Positions 1 to 10,386 of a stretch of 64,000 nt of DNA are shown in pieces (the first letter of the stretch is position 1; each line of letters starts with the position of its first letter). The DNA comes from Zasmidium citrigriseum. Lineage: Eukaryota; Ascomycota; Dothideomycetes; Mycosphaerellales; Mycosphaerellaceae. A program made the position numbers and the translations under genes. A model generated the notes under the pieces. The model made no database searches, was not told the DNA's origin, and was given only the letters and a program-made list of their open reading frames with translations. Location of the stretch: contig NHNW01000066.1 of NCBI GenBank assembly GCA_002786025.1, forward strand, positions 62,001 through 126,000, read 5' to 3'.

Positions 1-122
1 CCCAAGCTCCCGCCGTCCAAGAAACGACGAGTGGATCGGTGTACATCATCCCGCATCATGCCCACATGATCACTCGCCAGAATCACATGCCCATTGTTCC
101 CGACCAGGAGACCAAATCTCAT
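1..122 (-). CDS. Possible partial protein at left window edge
   Basis: A minus-strand frame opens at an ATG at 120-122 and stays open to the window edge, giving about 40 residues that begin MRFGLLVGNNGHVIL. The frame also runs 10 codons upstream of the ATG to a stop whose last two bases could be a splice acceptor, so this may be an internal exon rather than a true start. The residue composition looks protein-like, but the segment is too short to assign to a family. It could also be a chance open frame downstream of the kinase gene. Confidence 0.28.
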   Translation of the reverse strand, partial: MRFGLLVGNNGHVILASDHVGMMRDDVHRSTRRFLDGGSL

Positions 123-268
123 GTCTTCGAAAAATACACTGCTATCACTCTATCCCTTCACATGAGTTTCAATACCAGTATGGAGAGCATTTTGGCACAA
201 GAAAGCTCGTATCCAAGGAAGCCAGCCACGCACGCAGCCGAGATATCAACAATCACTCCATTTTCACG

Positions 269-1121
269 CTATATCACACCATGCATGCTGCTCCGTCTCC
301 TCTCGTCCTCCGCCTCATCCCTCTCTTTATCAATCCCCTGCTGTTCAGGAGTCCACTTCTTATCCTCCTTCGAATATATCATCTCATGGACTTCCAGCCT
401 TCCATCGACAATCTCCCGTCCATTCACAAGATCATTCTCATCCGCTCTCTTCGCAGCATCCTGCTCATCTGTTGCAATCCCGCTTGCGACGTGTCGAGAT
501 ATCAGTCTCTTCCTCGCCGTCTCTTCAGGCACATCCACGAACCACAGTTCGTCCATGAGTTCTGCTGCCTCTTTCCATTCAGGCGCTCCTGTACCCAGCG
601 AGAGGTAATTTCCCTCCATGACTATTATGCGTGCGGTTTTGCGGATGGGTATGTCATCTTCTACGGGATCTTTCACTGCATGATCGAAGCTGGGGGCGTA
701 GATTGTGCCTGTCTCAGGACAGATTGGTTCTCGCAGTTTCTTGACGAGGGAGAGGAATGCTGGCGCGTCGAATGTGAAGGCTGCTCCTCTTCGTGCATGG
801 GCGCTTCGAGCGTCGGGCATGGCGTCAAGCTGGGCGCGCGTGAGATGGTAGCCGTCCATGGGCAGGAAGGTCGCAATGGACGCTTCTGAGGCTCGTGCGA
901 GGGACTTGGACTTCCATAGCTCGTTGAGACCGTCTGCAACCTTTGCGGCGAGAGTTGTCTTGCCTGGTGGACTGTCAACCTGAAGACCAGCAACGCCGAA
1001 GATGAGATCTCTCACCTGACCCAGGAATACCGCTCACAGCAACCAAATACCTCTTACTCTGCGGCAAGTCCTGAAATTTCACCCACACCTTCTTCACCAA
1101 CCTGTCCACCTGATCGTCCAT
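269..1121 (-). CDS. P-loop kinase of the uridine kinase/YFH7-like superfamily
   Basis: Two exons (1016-1121 and 269-963) separated by a 52-base intron encode about 266 residues. The intron splits the Walker A motif: exon 1 ends in V-S-G-I-P-G-S and exon 2 continues G-K-T-T-L-A, which fixes both splice sites. Downstream, F-L-P-M-D-G-Y-H and V-M-E-G-N-Y match the substrate-binding and Walker B-like regions of the phosphoribulokinase/uridine kinase family, and a lid-like basic segment (E-T-A-R-K-R-L-I-S-R-H) follows. Family knowledge suggests ATP-dependent phosphorylation of a small metabolite. The yeast protein YFH7 and the bacterial FrcK/YggC group are the nearest relatives I can name, and the substrate is unknown. 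There is no signal peptide, so it is probably cytosolic. It is divergent from the carboxylesterase at 1850. Confidence 0.82.
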
Positions 1122-1849
1122 GTTCACAGAGCTCGCGTGAGCAGATTCGATGAGCTGTCAGGGCGGGGATTGCGGGTGGATTGCTTCGCACAGGCTTGAA
1201 AATTCGTCAACGGGAGAAGGACACTGCAAACATTGCAATATATGCCCGTCTACGCTGGCGGAGCAGGATGACCGCATGGTGGGCTGTTATCGTGCTGGCA
1301 CAGGGCGACAAGCCGCCGTGCTTTTTTGTTTCGTAACCCCCGAGCTGATCCACAATCCCAGCCAGAGCGAAGGGTGGGGTGATCTGCGCCCTCCTCGCAA
1401 CTTCTTCACCTCCAACACCTTCTTCTTGACAACGCCATCACCTCCATACTCGCGTCGTAGCTATGGCCTGCCGTGAAGAAGACGAGCAAGAGATGAAACA
1501 AACGGAATTACGTTACGAGAACGCCATGCAGAGGCCAAAAGCTTGTGGACTTCGCCAACATGCTTTCCTCTCGCATTGCACGGTGCGATCGACTCCCGTG
1601 CTACGTACCCGACTTGGTAGTCTCTTCTTTCTGAGCCTATATCAAGTGCCGGAGCTTGCTGCCTCGGTAGTCATCACCATGCCTTCTACTCTGACTGGAA
1701 GACTGCCATGACCGAGTCGCCAGGCTACGTGAAGCGACTCTCTGGCGCTGTGGATGTTGCCGACATGGAAGAAAAGAAAGGAAGAGCAAAGCAGCCTTAA
1801 ACGGCCTCACGCCTGCTTTCGCGTTGAGGTAGGTCGATACTCACTCAAC
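1122..1849. other. Intergenic region between divergent genes
   Basis: These 728 bases separate the divergent kinase and carboxylesterase start codons. Open frames of 82-108 codons occur on the plus strand but show no domain signal and are rich in Pro, Ser and Cys. I see no supported gene. The region presumably holds both promoters. Confidence 0.5.
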
Positions 1850-3880
1850 ATGTTCGTACTTACTGCTCTTTCCCTTTCACTGGCCGGCTTGGTGCTGGCG
1901 GCACCTCAGTCTCTGGGCGATGTTGTCAACGGATCTCCACAGGTCACTCTCGACTATGCCACCTTTCGTGGGACCAACAACTTCATCGGGGTGAACAGCT
2001 TCCTGGGGATGCCATTTGCGAAAGCTGGGCGATTGCAGAATCCCGTCGTTTACAACTCCACGGACAAGCTAGCCGGTGTTCAGGATGCGACCAAGTATGG
2101 CAAAGCCTGCCCTCAGCAAGAAGCCACGGCGACTCAATTCGCGCCTGGTCAATCGCAAGCCAATGCCGTCCTCGCGGCGATCGAGCAAGTCGCCTTTGCG
2201 CCCATCTCAAACCAAGGCGAGGACTGTCTCACCATCAACGTCCAGATGCCGGACAATGTTACCTCGACGGACAAGCTGCCTGTCTTGGTGTGGATCTTTG
2301 GCGGCGGCTTTCAACTGGGCTCTTCGGCCTCGCTGGGTGCTGAGTTGACAGCCATCCAAGGCCTCATCTATCAAGGAGCCCGCATTGTCCAGAGGTCTAT
2401 GGAAATGGGCCAGCCGATCATCTTTGTCTCGGCGAACTACCGACTAAACGCCTTCGGCACCCTCGCATCTCAAGAGGTCACAGATGCCGATGTTTCCAAC
2501 CTGATGCTGAAGGATCAAAGAGAAGCAATGCGTTGGGTACAGAAATACATTGGGAAATTCGGAGGCGACAAGTCGAAGGTGACCATCTTTGGAGAGAGTG
2601 CTGGCTCTGTCTCCGTGGCTACTCAGATGGTGCTCAACGGCGGTGATAACGAAGGACTCTTTCGAGCGGCCATCATGGCTTCAGGGGGCATTCTCAAGCT
2701 GTTGGATTATCACCGCGGCCAGGGGACTTTCGACTTTGTAAGCCGCTATTACAGAACAGTTGAGGCATTTGTCTGACTATTGAACAGATCGCTCAGAAAT
2801 CCAGATGCGGTTCGGCGGCAGACAAACTTGCATGTTTGCGAACGGCGGATTACAATCTCATCTACAATGCTGTCCAGCAGGTCCCGAACTTCTTCTCGTA
2901 CACTGGTCTCGCCGTGCCATGGGAAGTCAGGTGAGACTGACAGTGAGCAACCTGGCCCAGACAAGGCTGACTTCTTTGAGACCCGATGGCAAGTTCCTTC
3001 CAGCTTCGCCTCATACACTCCTGCGCCAGGGCAAGATTGCGAATGTGCCGTATATCATTGGAGATATGTGAGTTGAAGCCACATCAAGTTTCCCTGGAAG
3101 TACACTGACCTAGTGTGACATTCAGGAAGGATGAAGGCACAATCTTCAGTCTGACACCGCAGAGCAACATGACAACGGATGAGGACTTTCAAGCATTCTG
3201 TACGCCATTGAAGGAGGATTTCGCCATTCCTCTCGCTGACAGCACGCAGGGAGAACGAACTACTTCCCCCAGCTCAGCGCCGCACAAGTGAAAGCATTCA
3301 CCGATCTCTACTCACAAGACCCAGCCAAAGGTTCCCCCTTCGACACAGGAGACCTCAACGCCATCGGCCCGCAATACAAACGCCTCGCCGCTGCCCAGGG
3401 CGATTACATGGTAGATCTCCCTCCCTTTCCCAAGACACCATACCGGTACTTACATCTCCCCAGTTCCAATCCGGCCGCCGCGACCTCCTCAACTACACCT
3501 CCTCCCGCCAACCCGCCTACACCTACCTCATCGAACAATCCGCCTACATCATCGGGCAACTCGCCCCTTTCACCTCCATCACCGGCTATCCCATCGTCGG
3601 ATCTTTTCACGCTTCGGATGTGATTCTTAATGACTTTGGACTTGTTCCCCCTGCGGTGAGCAAGAATACGCTGAATATTATGTCGACGTATATTGCGTTT
3701 GTGAATACATTGGATCCGAATAACCACGGATTGGCGAATCTACCCCGTTGGCCGAAGTGGGATCCTCAGAACAAAGGGATGTTCAAGTTCAATGAGAGTG
3801 GGTGTAGTATTATCAAGGACGATTATCGGGAGAGGGAGATGGCGTTTGTTAATGAGAGGGCGGATGTTTATATGTCGTAG
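1850..3880 (+). CDS. Secreted type-B carboxylesterase/lipase
   Basis: Six exons (1850-2737, 2788-2930, 2981-3067, 3126-3199, 3250-3410, 3464-3880) give about 589 residues, a normal length for fungal COesterase proteins. The start is the ATG followed by a hydrophobic signal peptide (MFVLTALSLSLAGLVLAA). The alpha/beta-hydrolase triad is complete: Ser250 in G-E-S-A-G-S, Glu376 in K-D-E-G-T and His500 in G-S-F-H-A-S-D. The oxyanion-hole segment I-F-G-G-G-F is also present. Each intron was placed by restoring the conserved family sequence, for example R-P-D-G-K-F-L after intron 2 and the K-D-E-G-T-I-F-S block after intron 3. Carboxylic ester hydrolysis outside the cell is the expected role. The natural ester is unknown. 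Confidence 0.92.
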
Positions 3881-4018
3881 CTGTTGATGCACAGACACGG
3901 TAAAAGCATGGGCCAAACGCCCTCGAGAAAGCCTGGAACGGTCAGGGGTTGTGGATCGCGTTACGCGAGACGCGAACTTCTGTTCGCCCGCAACTTCAAC
4001 CCATCATCGAACGACAAC

Positions 4019-6037
4019 ATGTCTTTCAACGACTTACCCACCGAGCTTCTGCAGCATGTTGGAAGCTACTTGGATGCACAAAGCGCCTGTTCTCTCGGCC
4101 TGGTTAGCAGAAGCGGCCGAGTGGCGGCACTTCCTTGCATCTTTCGCAACATCCTTTTCCAGCCGCATTGCCGCTCCACGTTCGAGCACGACGTCAAGAG
4201 TCTGTCGCAAGCGTTGGAGCGCACTTTCGCCTTTGAACACGTCCGCTCGCTCGAGATTGCAGGTGAGCTGACAACCCCTCTCGGCGAATCTGCACAGCCG
4301 CAAGACGACTATCGCCATTGGTCTACTGGACATCACACAGTTGAACGGGACGACGACTTCAATTCACATTTAGCACCATGGTACGCTGATGACGACTCAT
4401 CTACTTTCGCCTACGAGGACGATGCTACCTGGCGACCTTTGGCGAAGTTGCTTGACCGGCTTACCGGACTCGAAGACCTTATCTTTGCCTCTCCTCACCA
4501 GTTCCCGCCTTGTATGTTGGAGACTCTTCATGCCCGCTTACCGCGCTGTCGATTGCACATCAAGTGCTTCTCCTTGCGGAGTCTACTCGACGGCGAAATG
4601 GATGATCACGAGTATGCACTCGCAACGTCTCCCAACCTCACCACTGCCTACATTCGCTACCGAGTCTTGACCAGGGATGAGAACGGTCGATTACAATATG
4701 ACTTCAATGACTTGGCCCTTCTGGACATGGTGTCTGGCCTCGCACCCAACTTGAAGGATGTGCGACTGGAGTTTAATCAGCCAAAGTTCTCAATCGACGA
4801 CAGAATTCTCTCCCACCAGGAACGGCACTGGGCTGGTCTTCCGCGAGAAATTCCATTCCGACAAGGTTCCCTAGACACTCTCGAGTTAGATGGCGGCAGA
4901 GACGACAATGGACCAGTGACGTCCGAACGCCTTGCCCGTTGCGCGAAGGTCACCGACTTCTCGCAACTGTCCAGACTATACATCCAGCCCCTGGATCTGT
5001 CAGCTGCCCGATGGCTTCGCAGCAATAGCCCCTTCCGCAATCTTACAACGCTCAAGTACTCAGTAAACACAATGGGGGCACCATCAATCCCACACCAGGA
5101 AGTATCTTACTTCCTCGAACGCTTACAGCCATTGCAAAGCCTCGAGGTCCAAGGCGAATTCAGCGTTTCCAACATGGTCGCTCTGGCCAAGCAACAGGGA
5201 AATTCCGCTTCCCTTCGTCGACTTCACCTCTTAACGAGGGGCGATAGGCCAGCAATTACCTCCACAGCGGGCACGATCCTAGTCATGTGTGAGGACTTCC
5301 CTGGAATTGAGGACTTGCTCCTCACACTAGAGCGAGACCTTGGCGGTCGAGATGAAGTTGCCGCGTACGAGGCTCTTGGAAAGTTCCCTCGCCTTCATAC
5401 CGCGTATCTGTTTTTGAACTGCCGCAGGTTTGACTTGATGACTCCAATCTCCGACGAAGATCTAGACGACGAGGACTACGAGGTATCGAGAGCCCCGAAG
5501 GAGACTTGGTTCGGCGACTTTGAGTCTCAAGAATATCCGACTGGGCGCGACTCCGATGCTTACCTTTTCGAGAATCGCCCCTTGTACGGCCACGTTATGG
5601 AGAGTCTGCTCAACGGCGCGATCGACCAAAGACTGGCTGTTTCAATATGGGATACAATCACTGCGGCCAAAACACCGGGTAGCACTCCACTCCGCTCGCT
5701 CAAGTTGCGTCCGATGGGCAGCTGTCAATTCGGCACTGAGATAAACACTTCCTATATGCACTTGCCGGATGCCGTTTCACAGATGGAAACGTCGTGGCAT
5801 TTAGAGCGCAGCATCCGAGATGATGAGTCACGGCCTGTAGCAAGACTGCTCTTCCAATACGGCGCCCAATACTTTCGAATAGCGGTCGAGAATTCGATGG
5901 ATGATTCTGAACTCAGCGCGGTCTTTGAAAATACTTGGCCTGGTATCATGGATGAAGGGAGGGACTGGAGGACGGATTGGCATAGTCGACCACTGTATAA
6001 TGCGGTTCCACCGATCCTTCGGATTCCGTGGTGTTGA
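4019..6037 (+). CDS. F-box-like protein, copy 1 of a tandem pair
   Basis: A single open frame encodes 672 residues. The chosen ATG begins M-S-F-N-D-L-P-T-E-L-L-Q-H-V, the usual start of a fungal F-box domain (residues 1-45), which would bind Skp1 in an SCF ubiquitin ligase. The rest is leucine-rich and irregular, suggesting a degenerate LRR-like substrate-recognition region, and contains no catalytic motif. It is clearly homologous to the next gene. Shared blocks include H-V-R-S-L-E-I near residue 85, H-Q-F-P-P-C-L/M near 200 and a closing S-R-P-L-W/Y-N-A-V motif ending in R-I-P-W. The target protein is unknown, and the ubiquitin-ligase role is inferred from the F-box alone. Confidence 0.8.
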   Translation: MSFNDLPTELLQHVGSYLDAQSACSLGLVSRSGRVAALPCIFRNILFQPHCRSTFEHDVKSLSQALERTFAFEHVRSLEIAGELTTPLGESAQPQDDYRHWSTGHHTVERDDDFNSHLAPWYADDDSSTFAYEDDATWRPLAKLLDRLTGLEDLIFASPHQFPPCMLETLHARLPRCRLHIKCFSLRSLLDGEMDDHEYALATSPNLTTAYIRYRVLTRDENGRLQYDFNDLALLDMVSGLAPNLKDVRLEFNQPKFSIDDRILSHQERHWAGLPREIPFRQGSLDTLELDGGRDDNGPVTSERLARCAKVTDFSQLSRLYIQPLDLSAARWLRSNSPFRNLTTLKYSVNTMGAPSIPHQEVSYFLERLQPLQSLEVQGEFSVSNMVALAKQQGNSASLRRLHLLTRGDRPAITSTAGTILVMCEDFPGIEDLLLTLERDLGGRDEVAAYEALGKFPRLHTAYLFLNCRRFDLMTPISDEDLDDEDYEVSRAPKETWFGDFESQEYPTGRDSDAYLFENRPLYGHVMESLLNGAIDQRLAVSIWDTITAAKTPGSTPLRSLKLRPMGSCQFGTEINTSYMHLPDAVSQMETSWHLERSIRDDESRPVARLLFQYGAQYFRIAVENSMDDSELSAVFENTWPGIMDEGRDWRTDWHSRPLYNAVPPILRIPWC

Positions 6038-6315
6038 GCTGGAGAAAGGGATGATGTCGTTACAAGAGAGGTCTCCAATTCTTTCTGCGGTATCTGGCAA
6101 CCCCTGTAATAAAGTGTGATGGATATGCGCAGATCAGAACAAATAAGGTTTGCATGGCGTGACACCCTTGACGCACGAGTCAAGACCTCAGGAGTTCAAC
6201 TTCGACAGCTTCACCTTCCTTCCTCGTTCAACAGACAATCTTCTTGCATCATCAGCGGAATCGCATTCTACCACCAACACTTCCTCGACAATTGTATTCG
6301 CCCCTGCACGGCAAC

Positions 6316-8253
6316 ATGCCGACTACCGATCTCGAAGGCTTACCAGCTGAACTGCTCGAGCTTGTTGCTGGAGAATTGGACAGTTCGTCATTGCTGTCTT
6401 TCGGACTCGCCAGTAAGACATGTCGAACAGCCGCGGTATCTGGAATCTTTCGGAGTGTTCTGCTAGACCTGAGCAGATCAGACATGGAGAAGGATGTTGC
6501 GCGCTTCTCCCAGGCTCTCAAACGATCAGGCGCTTTTAAACATGTTCGCTCACTCGAGATCGAGGGACTACTTTGGGGAGCCAGAAAAGCCGACCACATT
6601 CCATGGTCTACGCAACGCTATACACGTCCCTGGTCGGGCAACTCCGTCCTGGGCAGAAGCGGAGAGCTAAAGACAGCTGCCTTTACCTATAAAGACAATG
6701 CGGCCTGGATACCACTGGCGCGACTATTGGCGAAACTGACTGGCCTCAGAGATCTGCTGTTCTATAGTCATCATCAGTTCCCACCCTGCTTACTGAAAGT
6801 ACTACATGCACACCTGCCAAGCTGCAGATTGCGTATCAAAGACTTCAACCTCAGGAGCCTCCTCGACGACTCGGTGGACCCTTACGAACTCGAATTGATC
6901 GCCTCGCCTCAATTAAGGAGTATCAGTACTGTATGCCGCGTTCACGATCATGATGATGAAGATGATTTCCAAGACTTTGCGCTTCTGGACATTCTCTCGT
7001 CGGATCTCGCACCGGGGTTGGCGGAGGTACACCTGTCTTTCTTCAGCTTGGGTGATGATTTGCGAGGAAGCTGGCGTGGGCTCTTCCGCAATAACGTCAA
7101 AGCTGCCGCCACGGAGCTACGACGTCTGGACCTGCTGGAGATCGAGCGAGACGTGGATGACTCCAGTTGTGTAACACCGAAAATCTTGGGGCGTTTGGCG
7201 CTTGCGATTGACTTCTCACATCTGAAGACCCTTCGTCTTGGAGATGTGACGGAAGAAGCCCTGGACTGGCTTTGTGCCCTTCCGCCCATGCACAAGCTCC
7301 AGGCGCTCAAAATCAACTTCGATGTTATTGAAGGCGACGTGCCGATCGAGAAATTCTCTCATTTCTTGACCAGCTTGCCGCCCCTTCACGAGCTCGAAGT
7401 CGTGGGGTTCTTTGACGAAGAAGCTCTCTGGGATCTATGCTGCCAGCAAAAGGATCGTGCTCCTCTGCGTCGACTTAGTCTCTACGACGGTAATTGTACC
7501 AACACCATGACGTTGCAATGCAAGCACATAATATGGCTTAACAAGTACTGTCCCAACATCGAGGATCTTCGGATAATGGTACAGCGTTATTTCGGAGATT
7601 GGGAAGAGGTCCAGGCCTATCGCCATTTAGGAAAACTATCACAACTTCACAGCCTTCACCTTTCTCTGGACTGTGCGCTCACTTTCCCTATCGAGCAATC
7701 AGTCGATGGTGCAAACGAATCGCAACAGACCGCGGCGTCGGAGTCATGGTTTGAAGACTTTGAAGGACATATATTCGTCCCCGATCGAGTCAGAAACGAA
7801 GACGAACTTCGACTACGCAACGGGCATGCTGTGAAAAGGATTGTCAACTCTGCCGTTGACGAGAGCCTTGCCAGTGCCATATGGGACACGATTACGGCCG
7901 GCAAAGCGGAGAACAGCGTGCCGCTGCAAACTCTCAGGCTGCGTCCAGATGAACAGAGAGCCAGTCCAGACGAGCTCCCGGTGAGGAGTTTCCTTGGTTA
8001 TTTGAAGGTTGCGTGGGATATCGAGGCGAGCATTCGCGACGACGTAGCGAGACCGACTGTGAGGCAGCATTCTGATAATCGCCGTTGGCCGCGAGCCAGA
8101 CTCCCGCTGCAGCCGAATGTTGCCGCAATCTACGAGCGTATTTGGCCTGGAATCCTCAGTCAAGGACACGATCCCAAGAATTGGAAGCCATTCTGGCGCA
8201 GTAGACCGCTATGGAATGCGGTTGCGATGGTCGACCGGATTCCCTGGGTTTGA
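6316..8253 (+). CDS. F-box-like protein, copy 2 of a tandem pair
   Basis: A single open frame encodes 645 residues, starting M-P-T-T-D-L-E-G-L-P-A-E-L-L-E-L-V. The N-terminal F-box-like segment (about residues 5-50) and the leucine-rich remainder run collinear with the gene 279 bases upstream, and the C termini end R-I-P-W-V and R-I-P-W-C respectively. The two share architecture, but by eye most positions outside the blocks differ, so the duplication looks old. Upstream in-frame codons exist from 6244, but the chosen ATG places the F-box at the N terminus exactly as in copy 1. It is probably an adaptor for protein turnover; substrates are unknown. Confidence 0.8.
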   Translation: MPTTDLEGLPAELLELVAGELDSSSLLSFGLASKTCRTAAVSGIFRSVLLDLSRSDMEKDVARFSQALKRSGAFKHVRSLEIEGLLWGARKADHIPWSTQRYTRPWSGNSVLGRSGELKTAAFTYKDNAAWIPLARLLAKLTGLRDLLFYSHHQFPPCLLKVLHAHLPSCRLRIKDFNLRSLLDDSVDPYELELIASPQLRSISTVCRVHDHDDEDDFQDFALLDILSSDLAPGLAEVHLSFFSLGDDLRGSWRGLFRNNVKAAATELRRLDLLEIERDVDDSSCVTPKILGRLALAIDFSHLKTLRLGDVTEEALDWLCALPPMHKLQALKINFDVIEGDVPIEKFSHFLTSLPPLHELEVVGFFDEEALWDLCCQQKDRAPLRRLSLYDGNCTNTMTLQCKHIIWLNKYCPNIEDLRIMVQRYFGDWEEVQAYRHLGKLSQLHSLHLSLDCALTFPIEQSVDGANESQQTAASESWFEDFEGHIFVPDRVRNEDELRLRNGHAVKRIVNSAVDESLASAIWDTITAGKAENSVPLQTLRLRPDEQRASPDELPVRSFLGYLKVAWDIEASIRDDVARPTVRQHSDNRRWPRARLPLQPNVAAIYERIWPGILSQGHDPKNWKPFWRSRPLWNAVAMVDRIPWV

Positions 8254-8564
8254 GGCTCGAAGCCCGTTCGGACGACCATCCACCCAGAAAGCTTGGAAGC
8301 ACAAGCATTTGAAAAGATCAAGACATAGTGTTTGATTGCGGTCATTTGATCCGAGTCGTCACAGTTATAGCTTTCATCGAGTTCATCGCCGCCAGAACTG
8401 CGGTTGATCACCAAAGAGACAAAGGTGGAGGACAGACCAACCTTGATGGTCTCGTACACCTTGATGGACGAACATCACCGTACCTGACATGAGAGCCATG
8501 TCATTCCTCGAGACTCGCACGGCCAACCCAAAGATTCTGCAAATCGATCGTGCCATTATCAAGA
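8254..8564. other. Intergenic region
   Basis: These 311 bases lie between the second F-box-like gene and the FAD protein. They hold several short overlapping open frames on both strands without domain signal. The promoter of the downstream gene is expected here. Confidence 0.4.
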
Positions 8565-10386
8565 ATGGCATCCTCAAGAAAAGACAGCCTCTCACCAACC
8601 CGCGAAGACGCCCTCCCATTCATCCACGATGTGATCATCGTCGGAGCCGGACCATGTGGCCTCGCCGTAGCAGCCCGCCTGCGTGAGCAAACACCCTCAG
8701 CACTCTTCACCGACGAAGAACACCACCGCTACCACTGGATCAACAAGCACGCCTCGCATGCCACGATCAAGAACTCCAAGACCGGGCAAACCCGTGGCTG
8801 CGAACCCAATAAGGGCAAGAATGCATTTCAGCCTTCGATACTGGTCCTGGACAGCTCAGGGAATACTTGGATGTCGAAATGGAATAAGCTCTTCTCTATG
8901 CTTGAGATCTCGCATTTGAGGAGTCCGATGTTCTTTCATCCGGATCCTCATGATCGAGATGGACTGCTGGCGTATGCACACAAAGAGGGAAGGGAGTGTG
9001 AGTGTTTGGAGATTGCAGGCTGTGTTGGGAAAGAGATCAGCAAGCATCAGATGAAGAAGAAGCGGGCGAGGAGAGGACCTGGAGAACAGTGAGTACACAA
9101 AGCCAGCTCGGGGTGATGCATCGCTGATGAAGTCTTGGCAGAGCTCGACCAACCATCACCATCGACGAACGAGATCGGAAAGACTACTTCGCACCTCCAA
9201 GTGATCTCTTTCAGAACTACTGCGCCTGGATCGCCGAGCGATACGGCCTATGCGACGAAGACTTGATCCAGCAGGCTTCTGTTTCGGAAATCGATTACGA
9301 CTTCATTCCGCAACTCTGCCCAGATGAGAAGCTTTTCACCGTGCAGACAGATGGGTCGACGTACTACGCTCGGAGTGTGGTTTTGGCTGTAGGAGCGGGA
9401 AACGCACCCTCAATACCGAAGCCTTTCCCCCAGACCGGATGTCCTTGTGCTTGTCATGCTTTCCAGCCTTTGGACCAGGCTCTGTCGGCGAGGGTTCGGG
9501 CGAGGAAGCCGACGAACGTGATGGTGATTGGAGGTGGTTTGACGAGTGCCCAAGTGGCTGATCGAGCTTTGAGGAGAGGAGCCAGTCGAGTGTACCATCT
9601 GATGAGAGGGCCGATGAAAGGTAAGCTTCATATTGTTGGAAATGAGCCATGTTCGCTGATGAGGCCCCAGTGAAACCGTTCGATGTCGACCTGAGCTGGA
9701 TGGGCAAGTTCCGCAATCACGAGAAAGCCTCGTTCTGGTCCGCGGATACAGATGAAGGTACGTCTCCCACACCATCCTTCTGCTCCTTCGTACTTACCTT
9801 CTTCCCAGAACGCTCCGACCTCGTCAAATCCGCTCGAGGCGGCGGCAGCATCACGCCACGCTTCGCAAAGATCCTCGACGCCCATATCCGCACGGGCAAA
9901 CTCTCGGTCCACACGCACACAACAGTCACCCATTCGAATTACTCCCCCATCGACCAAACCTGGACCATCGAAACCTCCCCACCCATCCCCGATCTGCCCC
10001 AAATCCACTACATCTACTTTGCCACCGGCGTGCAAAGCGACTTTGAGAAACTCCCCTACCTCCAGAAGATCGTCGACAAGTATCCCGTGGAGTCATTCGA
10101 TGGCTTGCCGGCGCTGACGGATGATCTCATGTGGAAGAGTGATGTCCCGCTTTTCATGACGGGCAGGTTTGCGGCGCTGAGGGTTGGGCCTGGGGCGGCG
10201 AATCTTGAGGGCGCGAGGTTGGGTGCCGAGAGGATCGTTTGGGGATTGCAGGATGTTTTTGGGCAGAGTGAGCATGGTGGCGATGCCGGGGGAAGTGACG
10301 AGGAAGGGGAAGAGTTGAGGTCTGGGTTGAGGTATGCGAGTGGGATTGGGAGTCGGTTTGAGAGTTTGGCGGAGGTAGATGAATAG
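8565..10386 (+). CDS. FAD/NAD(P)-binding monooxygenase-like protein
   Basis: Four exons (8565-9088, 9142-9620, 9671-9757, 9809-10386) encode about 555 residues. A first Rossmann dinucleotide fold is seen at V-I-I-V-G-A-G-P-C-G-L-A and a second at V-M-V-I-G-G-G-L-T-S-A-Q. The stretch W-M-S-K-W-N-K-L-F followed by I-S-H-L-R-S-P-M-F-F-H-P-D-P is typical of a fungal group distantly related to L-ornithine N5-monooxygenases and OSGIN-type proteins. A late F-A-T-G-V segment fits the ATG-type motif of such flavoproteins. All three introns were confirmed by frame continuity. It probably uses FAD and NAD(P)H to oxidise a small substrate. The substrate is unknown, and assignment to siderophore synthesis is not supported. 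Confidence 0.82.

Noticed and set aside
281..889. 202-codon plus-strand open frame
   Set aside because: It is antisense to the P-loop kinase gene, with Leu/Ile-rich, motif-free sequence and no splice logic.
8565..10386. Assignment as an L-ornithine N5-hydroxylase for siderophores
   Set aside because: The Rossmann folds fit, but no NRPS, acyltransferase or siderophore transporter lies nearby, and the sequence fits a broader flavoprotein group.
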